Below are positions 56,928 to 62,143 of a DNA stretch of 62,143 nt, piece after piece. A program made the translations under genes and the position numbers. This stretch comes from Lysobacter sp. ISL-50 (lineage in GTDB: Bacteria > Pseudomonadota > Gammaproteobacteria > Xanthomonadales > Xanthomonadaceae), in NCBI RefSeq assembly GCF_018612875.1, contig NZ_JAGGRI010000031.1, positions 1-62,143 of the forward strand, in the 5' to 3' direction. Under the pieces are notes generated by a model that was not told the origin of the DNA, did no database searches, and saw only the letters and a program-made list of their open reading frames with translations. Numbering within the stretch: position 1 is the first letter of the stretch; every line of letters starts with the position of its first letter.

Positions 56928-57234
56928 TTCGGTTCGCGCATGCGCTGAACGCGCCGCACCCCGCATACATCCAGCGGCGTTCATGCCGATGAACGCGATA
57001 CGGTTCCGCATGGCCTCGCGCAACGCAGCGTGCGCACGGCGAAGCGCGCTCGAGCAAGACATCGATAGCAGCGATCGGAATCACAGAAAATCCCCGGAGA
57101 ATTCGCGCGATGCACTTGCAGGATTGTGAATCCGAACACGCTGCGAACGCTGCCACATTGCTGCAACCTGCCATGTCCAGGCTTTATTGTTTAAGCGCGG
57201 CGCAACGCCGCCCGCCCAGCCCTGGAGCAAGGCC
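56928..57234. other. 307-bp gap upstream of phospholipase C gene
   Basis: No credible ORF. The right part is less GC-rich and holds 'tgtgaatccgaacacg' (57125-57140), a half-match to a CRP/Clp site, and 'tttattg' near 57183, which may be part of the promoter of the phospholipase gene. Neither is convincing alone. Confidence 0.3.
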
Positions 57235-59322
57235 TTGATCTCCTCGAATCGTCGCGATTTCCTCAAACTCGCAGGCGGCGCCGCCGCGCTGAGCCTGTTG
57301 CCTCCTTCGATCCGCGCCGCCCTGGCCACGCCGGCCGCGCGCGTGACCGGCACGATCCAGGACGTCCAGCACGTGGTCATCCTGATGCAGGAGAACCGCT
57401 CGTTCGATCACTACCTGGGCGCGCTGCGCGGTGTGCGCGGCTTCGACGATCCGCGGCCGATTCCGCTGCCCGGCGGCAAGACCGTGTTCGAGCAGCCCAA
57501 GTCGGCGACCAGCCCGAACAACGTGGTGCTGCCGTTCCACCTGGACACCGCCAGCACCGCCGCGCATTGCCTGGCCGACATCGATCACAGCTGGAAGGGC
57601 GCGTATTCGCGCTGGAAGGACTACAACGCCTGGATCTCGGTCAAGGGCCCGATGTGCATGGGCCACTTCACCCGCGAGGACATGCCGTTCTATTACGCGC
57701 TGGCCGATGCGTTCACCGTGTGCGATGCGTATTACTGCTCGCATCACGGCCCGACCAATCCCAATCGCATGCATTTGTTCACCGGCACCAGCGGCATGAC
57801 CGTGGGCGATCTGGGCCCGCAGGCGGTCAACAACGCCGACGACGGCAACTGGAGCGCCGACATGGCGCGCGACAACCCGAACTTCGCCGGGCATCGCTGG
57901 ACCACCTATGCCGAGCGCCTGCAGAACGCCGGCATCGCCTGGCGCGTGTACCAGGAACACGACAATTACGGCGACAACTCGCTGCCCTACTTCGCCAACT
58001 TCCGTAAGCTCGATACCAACTCGGAACTGTACAAGCGCGGCCGCGCCTGGGCGCCGGGTTCCACCGCGGAAAACGCCACCAAGTCGCGCGGCGAGTACCT
58101 GATCGCCGATTTCGCCAAGGACGTGCGCGAAAACAAGCTGCCGGCGGTGTCGTGGATCGTCCCGCCGTACATCATGAGCGAGCACCCGGCGGCGACGCCG
58201 GCCTACGGCGAATCGCTGTCCGCGCGCTTGCTGGAAGCGCTGGTGGCCAATCCGGAGGTCTGGTCGAAGACGGTGTTCATCATCAACTACGACGAGAACG
58301 GCGGCTTCTTCGATCACGTGCCGGCGCCGCTGCCGGCGATCGATTCGAATCTGGGCAAGAGCACGGTCGATACCGCGACCGAAAACTACAACGGCATTCC
58401 GGTCGGTCTGGGCGTGCGCGTGCCGATGTTCGTGATCTCACCGTGGAGCAAGGGCGGCTGGGTCAATTCGCAGGTGTTCGACCACACCTCGGTGCTGCGT
58501 TTCCTGGAATCGCGCTTCGGCATCGCCGAGCCCAACATCAGCGCATGGCGGCGCACCGTCGCCGGCGATCTGAGCACCGCCTTCGACTTCGACACGCCCA
58601 ACACCAGTTTCCCGGTACTGCCCAGCACCAGCTCGACGATGGCCAACGCCGACGCCAGCTGCAAGCTCGCCAAGCCCACCGCGCCGGCGCAGCCGAGCAT
58701 GCCGCGGCAGGAACGCGGCCAGCGCCTGGCGCGCGCGCTGCCGTACGAGTTACGCGTGGACGGCCGCATCGAAGCCTCCAGCGGCCGTTACTGGCTGGAC
58801 TTCGGCAACGACGGCATCGCCGGCGCCTGCTACAACGTCTACGCCGGCAATCGCACGGACGGCCCCTGGTACTACACGCTCGATGCCGGCACGCAGTTGT
58901 CGGATTACTGGAGCGCCAAGCAATACACGAAGGGAATCTACGATCTGTCGGCCTACGGTCCGAACGGTTTCCTGCGCGTGTTCCGCGGCGATCTGAACAA
59001 GGCGCTGACGGCGACCGGCGCCAATCCGGAAGTCTCGGTTCGCCACGACACCGCCGCCGAGCAACTGACCCTGACCCTGGTCAACACCGGCAAGGCCGCG
59101 TGCCGGTTGACCTTGAAGCCCAACCGCTACAGCAGTACGGCCGCGCGCAATTTCGACCTGGCTCCGGGCGCGCGCGCGACCGCGCTGTGGCCGCTGGCGG
59201 CCAGTCGCCATTGGTACGACTTCAGCATCACCTCCAACACCGACGCCGGTTATTTGCGCCGTTTCGCCGGTCACGCCGAGAGCGGATCGGACAGCGTCAG
59301 CGATCCGGCCATCGGGGCCTGA
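57235..59322 (+). CDS. Tat-exported phospholipase C (phosphoesterase family)
   Basis: A 695-aa secreted enzyme of the bacterial PlcN/PlcH phosphoesterase family that splits phospholipids at the phosphate. The Tat signal is 'SNRRDFLKLAGGAAALSLLP'. The catalytic domain (about 45-480) has 'VILMQENRSFDHYLGALRGV', 'HHGPTNPNRMHLFTG' and 'NYDENGGFFDHVPAP'. Two C-terminal beta domains follow (about 520-690). The proposed start is TTG at 57235, with 'ggag' 7 bases before it and the Tat motif close behind; another TTG at 57187 adds 16 residues. It probably acts on host or prey membranes. Confidence 0.92.
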   Translation: MISSNRRDFLKLAGGAAALSLLPPSIRAALATPAARVTGTIQDVQHVVILMQENRSFDHYLGALRGVRGFDDPRPIPLPGGKTVFEQPKSATSPNNVVLPFHLDTASTAAHCLADIDHSWKGAYSRWKDYNAWISVKGPMCMGHFTREDMPFYYALADAFTVCDAYYCSHHGPTNPNRMHLFTGTSGMTVGDLGPQAVNNADDGNWSADMARDNPNFAGHRWTTYAERLQNAGIAWRVYQEHDNYGDNSLPYFANFRKLDTNSELYKRGRAWAPGSTAENATKSRGEYLIADFAKDVRENKLPAVSWIVPPYIMSEHPAATPAYGESLSARLLEALVANPEVWSKTVFIINYDENGGFFDHVPAPLPAIDSNLGKSTVDTATENYNGIPVGLGVRVPMFVISPWSKGGWVNSQVFDHTSVLRFLESRFGIAEPNISAWRRTVAGDLSTAFDFDTPNTSFPVLPSTSSTMANADASCKLAKPTAPAQPSMPRQERGQRLARALPYELRVDGRIEASSGRYWLDFGNDGIAGACYNVYAGNRTDGPWYYTLDAGTQLSDYWSAKQYTKGIYDLSAYGPNGFLRVFRGDLNKALTATGANPEVSVRHDTAAEQLTLTLVNTGKAACRLTLKPNRYSSTAARNFDLAPGARATALWPLAASRHWYDFSITSNTDAGYLRRFAGHAESGSDSVSDPAIGA

Positions 59323-59360
59323 GTCGCGGCTTCGCCAGCGCCGCATGCGAGAGCGACGAC

Positions 59361-59978
59361 ATGACCGATCCCGACAACGCCAATAACCGCCGCACCGTGG
59401 CGGCTTACGAAGAGTACGCTCACCGCTATGCGCAGGCGGTATCGGCGACGCCATCGGCCGGCGAGGCCGAAGGCTTGCGACGGTTGGCCGCGGCCGTCCC
59501 GGCGTCCGGCCGCGTGCTGGATATCGGCTCCGGGCCGGGCTGGGAAGCCGATTTCCTCGAAACCCTCGGCCTGCAGGTTCGCCGCACCGACGTGACCGAA
59601 TCGTTTATCCAGTTCCAGATCGAACGCGGCAAAGCGGCCTACCGGTTCGATGTGCTGAGCGACGAGATCGCCGGCACCTACGACGGCATGTTGATGCTGT
59701 ACGTGCTGCAACACTTCGAACGCGAGCAGTTGGACGACGTGTTGCGCAAGCTGGCGCGCGGCCTGACCGCGAACGGTGCGCTGCTGCTGTCGCATTTTCT
59801 CGGCGAGGGCGAAACCTGGGAGGGCGATGCGCGGGACTATCGCTTCGTGCGCTGGTCGAGCGAGGCGCTGGACGAACGCCTGGCGCAAGCCGGATTCACG
59901 GTGGAGTGGGAGAACTTCGACGAAAGCGAACGCGAGGAACGGCCTTGGCGCCGTGTCCTCGCGCGCAAGCACGGTTGA
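59361..59978 (+). CDS. Class I SAM-dependent methyltransferase
   Basis: A 205-aa methyltransferase. Motif I is 'VLDIGSGPGWEADFLETLGL', motif II 'VRRTDVTESFIQFQ', and 'GTYDGMLMLYVLQHFERE' is motif IV. It stands 38 bp after the phospholipase gene on the same strand and may share its transcript. The substrate is unknown. Confidence 0.87.
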   Translation: MTDPDNANNRRTVAAYEEYAHRYAQAVSATPSAGEAEGLRRLAAAVPASGRVLDIGSGPGWEADFLETLGLQVRRTDVTESFIQFQIERGKAAYRFDVLSDEIAGTYDGMLMLYVLQHFEREQLDDVLRKLARGLTANGALLLSHFLGEGETWEGDARDYRFVRWSSEALDERLAQAGFTVEWENFDESEREERPWRRVLARKHG

Positions 59979-60002
59979 TCGGCGACGCGCCTGCGTTCGC
60001 TG

Positions 60003-61310
60003 TTATCGGTCCGGCCCGGGCTTCAACCACCGTCGCAGGTGCGCGTACACCTGCGCGTCGCCTAGCAGATCCAGGTGATGCAAGCCGTACCCCACCCATT
60101 GTTGCGGCTTGGGAATACGCAGATCGAACGCGGGATCGCGGTGATAGCCCAGCGCGCTGGCGACCGGCACGAGGCCATCGCCGGACGGCAGATCGGCATC
60201 GGCGTCACGCGCGTTTTTCGAGGCCGCGGGTTTCGCGGAATCGGCCTTGTCGGTCGATACCGCGATCGCGTAACTGCGGACTGCCTGCGGCAGCGGAACC
60301 GGCGTGCGCGTGTCGGCGCGCTCGTCGCCTTCACCGCGTTTTTTGTCGGTGCGCACGCGGCTTGCGTGCTTGCGCCAATCCGAATCGAGCACATTGCCGT
60401 GGCGCAGATCCTGAATGCCGGCGCTGCGGATTTTGCCGAGCCGCGCGAACGGCGCGGTGTACGGGCTGAGCTGGATCAGCATGTCGAACCAGCTGCCGGC
60501 GCGCTCCAGCGGCGCGCCTTGGTGCGGGGTGCCTAGAAACACCAGGCTGTCGAGTCGGTCCAGCCATCGATGTCCGGCGCGCTCGGCGGCATGGCAGGCG
60601 CTGCGCGCGACCAGCCCGCCCATGCTGTGGCAGACGATGGCCAATCGTTCTACCGGCACCGGCCACTCGCGCAGCAGGCGTTCCAGGCGCGAAGCGAATT
60701 CGCGGCCGTTGATCGAGATATGCCGGCCGCTGTTGTAGTGCAGATACACGGGCGTCCAGCCGTCGTCCTGCTCCAAGGCGGCGCCGTGGTCGTGACCGTC
60801 CCAGTTCCATTGCAGGTCGTTCATGCACAGGCCGTGCACCAGCACGACGATCTTGCCGCTGGCTTGCGGCAACGCCGCCGCCAATGCTTTGCGTCCCAGC
60901 CGCAGCGGCTGGCCGTGGCTGCGCAGGCGCATATCGATCGCGATCGGATTGTCGGTCGCGGCCAGATGGTCGCCGAGCACGCCGTTGAGCGCGGCGATCA
61001 CCGCGTCGCGTTGCGGCAGCGAGTCGATGCGGTCCAGCAGGGGCGCGACCTGGGCGAAGGCGAGATCGAGCGCATCGCCGACGAAGCGGGTGATGCCGCG
61101 CACGCTGCGATAAACCTGCCCGGTGATGCCGCGAGTGGGATCGCGCACCGGATTGCCCAGCGGCGCCGGCAAGGCGGCGATGGTGGCGTGGACGGATTCG
61201 ACCAGATCGGCGACGCCGGTGATGGCGTCGATGGTGAGGCGGCCGATGCCGCGCAAATCGGTGCCGTGTCCGTGGCCGGCCTCGGGGCTGGCAAAGCGTT
61301 TGTTGGGCAT
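60003..61310 (-). CDS. Lipase-like alpha/beta hydrolase
   Basis: A 435-aa protein. An N-terminal helical region of about 145 residues is followed by an alpha/beta hydrolase core: 'VVLVHGLCMNDLQWNW', the nucleophile elbow 'IVCHSMGGLVARSA' (G-x-S-x-G variant C-H-S-M-G-G), Asp in 'SGDGLVPVASALG' and His in 'GYGLHHLDLLGD'. No signal peptide is seen. It fits the lipase/PGAP1-like group and may act on lipids or esters in the cytoplasm or after an unusual export. An insert of about 60 charged residues lies between the Ser and the Asp. Confidence 0.82.
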   Translation of the reverse strand: MPNKRFASPEAGHGHGTDLRGIGRLTIDAITGVADLVESVHATIAALPAPLGNPVRDPTRGITGQVYRSVRGITRFVGDALDLAFAQVAPLLDRIDSLPQRDAVIAALNGVLGDHLAATDNPIAIDMRLRSHGQPLRLGRKALAAALPQASGKIVVLVHGLCMNDLQWNWDGHDHGAALEQDDGWTPVYLHYNSGRHISINGREFASRLERLLREWPVPVERLAIVCHSMGGLVARSACHAAERAGHRWLDRLDSLVFLGTPHQGAPLERAGSWFDMLIQLSPYTAPFARLGKIRSAGIQDLRHGNVLDSDWRKHASRVRTDKKRGEGDERADTRTPVPLPQAVRSYAIAVSTDKADSAKPAASKNARDADADLPSGDGLVPVASALGYHRDPAFDLRIPKPQQWVGYGLHHLDLLGDAQVYAHLRRWLKPGPDR

Positions 61311-61450
61311 TGCCGCGCGGTCGGGGGCTTGGGGGTTTCAGACTAGCGCAGTCGTTGGGGGCTTGGTGTTTGCGGGGCCGTTGCGGCGGCTGGCTGCAAT
61401 GGCGCTGCGCGGCGGATTCGCCGTCGGCGGCTGCGGTGCGAGCTTATTTA

Positions 61451-62045
61451 TCGCCGCGATTTGATCGAAAGGCATCGGGCCTGAAGGCCCTCCCACAAAA
61501 GCAGGCCCTCCCGCAAAAATCCCGCGGTCGGCGCGGCGGCTTTTGTGGGAGGGGCTTCAGCCCCGATGCTCTTGTCACAGATCGCCGCGACTTGATCGAA
61601 AGGCGTCGGGCCTGAAGGCCCTCCCACAAAAGCAGGCCCTTCCACAAAAATTCTGCTGCTGACGCGGCGGCTGTTGTAGGAGGGGCTTCAGCCCCGATGC
61701 TCTTGTCACAGATCGCCGCGACTTGATCGAAAGGCATCGGGCCTGAAGGCCCTCCCACAAAAGCAGGCCCTTCCACCAAAATCCCGCGGTCGACGCGGCG
61801 GCTTTTGTAGGAGGGGCTTCAGCCCCGATGCTCTTGTCACAGATCGCCGCGATTTGATCGAAAGGCGTCGGGCCTGAAGGCCCTCCCACAAAAGCAGGCC
61901 CTCCCGCAAAAATCCTGCGGTCGGCGCGGCGGCTTTTGTGGGAGGGGCTTCAGCCCCGATGCTCTTGTCACAGATCGCCGCGACTTGATCGAAAGGCATC
62001 GGGCCTGAAGGCCCTCCTACAAAAGCAGGCCCTTCCACCAAAATT
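61451..62045. repeat. Tandem array, 131-bp period, 4.5 units
   Basis: Units start at 61451, 61582, 61713, 61844 and 61975, each exactly 131 bp apart; the last breaks off near 62045. Every unit contains a long inverted repeat: an arm 'catcgggcctgaaggccctc' with 'ccacaaaagc' and its partner 'gcttttgtgggaggggcttc' with 'agccccgatg', separated by about 40 bp. Units differ at only a few positions. ORFs inside are by-products. The region 61311-61450 before it and 62046-62143 after it contain no gene that I can support. Confidence 0.9.
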
Positions 62046-62143
62046 TTGGTGTGGACGACGCGCAGGTCGGCGCCGGTGCGCTCAGCGCGGCGCGCGCCAA
62101 CCACATGCGCGCCATCCGTGTGTCATGTACGCAGCTGACAGTG

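Noticed and set aside
61576-61974. Further ECF41-type promoters: TGTCACA in each 131-bp repeat unit
   Set aside because: A CGAC or CGAT follows after only 8 bp instead of 16, and the motif is simply part of the repeat.
61444-62104. Repeated Gly/Pro-rich ORFs on the - strand
   Set aside because: They are by-products of a 131-bp DNA repeat; the period is not a multiple of three, so no repeated protein is encoded in a constant frame, and there are no ribosome sites.

Overview
The window is high-GC bacterial DNA. Its features point to a gammaproteobacterium of the Xanthomonadaceae, most likely Lysobacter: REP-type repeats of the 'ctctcccgcaagcgggagag' and 'attcccgcgaacgcgggaat' kinds, a liu leucine-degradation set, a CRP/Clp-like site, a Tat-exported phospholipase C and many LysR regulators. 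The genus is an inference; there is no rRNA or other marker gene here.

Region 1 (1-21 kb) carries a scattered leucine/isovalerate catabolic set on the + strand: liuB (324), liuC (10529), liuD (12124) and mvaB/liuE (17183). Between these lie an HscC-type Hsp70 with two J-like membrane partners (1970-6014), a bactofilin coupled to a zinc-ribbon protein, a Fur-box-controlled feoA-feoB-feoC-like operon on the - strand, a 53-bp-period palindrome array and three tandem paralogous lipoproteins. mvaB overlaps a PAS-GGDEF-EAL gene by 4 bp. Region 2 (21-30 kb) is one giant gene for a cyclic beta-1,2-glucan synthase, overlapped at its end by a 77-aa gene.

Region 3 (30-43 kb) holds stress, redox and regulatory genes: FAS1 protein, quinone reductase, LysR genes, OsmC/Ohr protein, NmrA-like epimerase, AhpD-like decarboxylase-family protein, cupin and an ECF41 sigma factor with its fused SnoaL-like domain. 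Two matching promoters (TGTCACA-N16-CGAC) precede the ECF41 gene and, 1.2 kb away on the other strand, a gene for a protein that has only a sigma region 4. That protein heads a transcription unit with a LysR regulator, so the region looks like an autoregulated ECF41 circuit with a sigma4-only component.

Region 4 (43-49.5 kb) contains the best candidate for an undescribed system: a compact class II lanthipeptide locus. It has one 61-aa precursor gene (lanA) and one LanM synthetase gene, separated by a strong hairpin, with no transporter, protease or immunity gene nearby. All Ser/Thr donors in the proposed core lie before a four-Cys C-terminus. A lower-GC gene for a single-chain DUF262/DUF1524 (GmrSD-like) protein diverges from lanA, which suggests acquired DNA.

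Region 5 (49.5-62 kb) is mostly chromosomal: a cytochrome c-like protein, DUF4287 protein, zinc peptidase, two GNAT acetyltransferases, an HSD10-type dehydrogenase, EF-P-like EfpL, phospholipase C, a methyltransferase and a lipase-like hydrolase. It ends in a tandem array with a 131-bp period.
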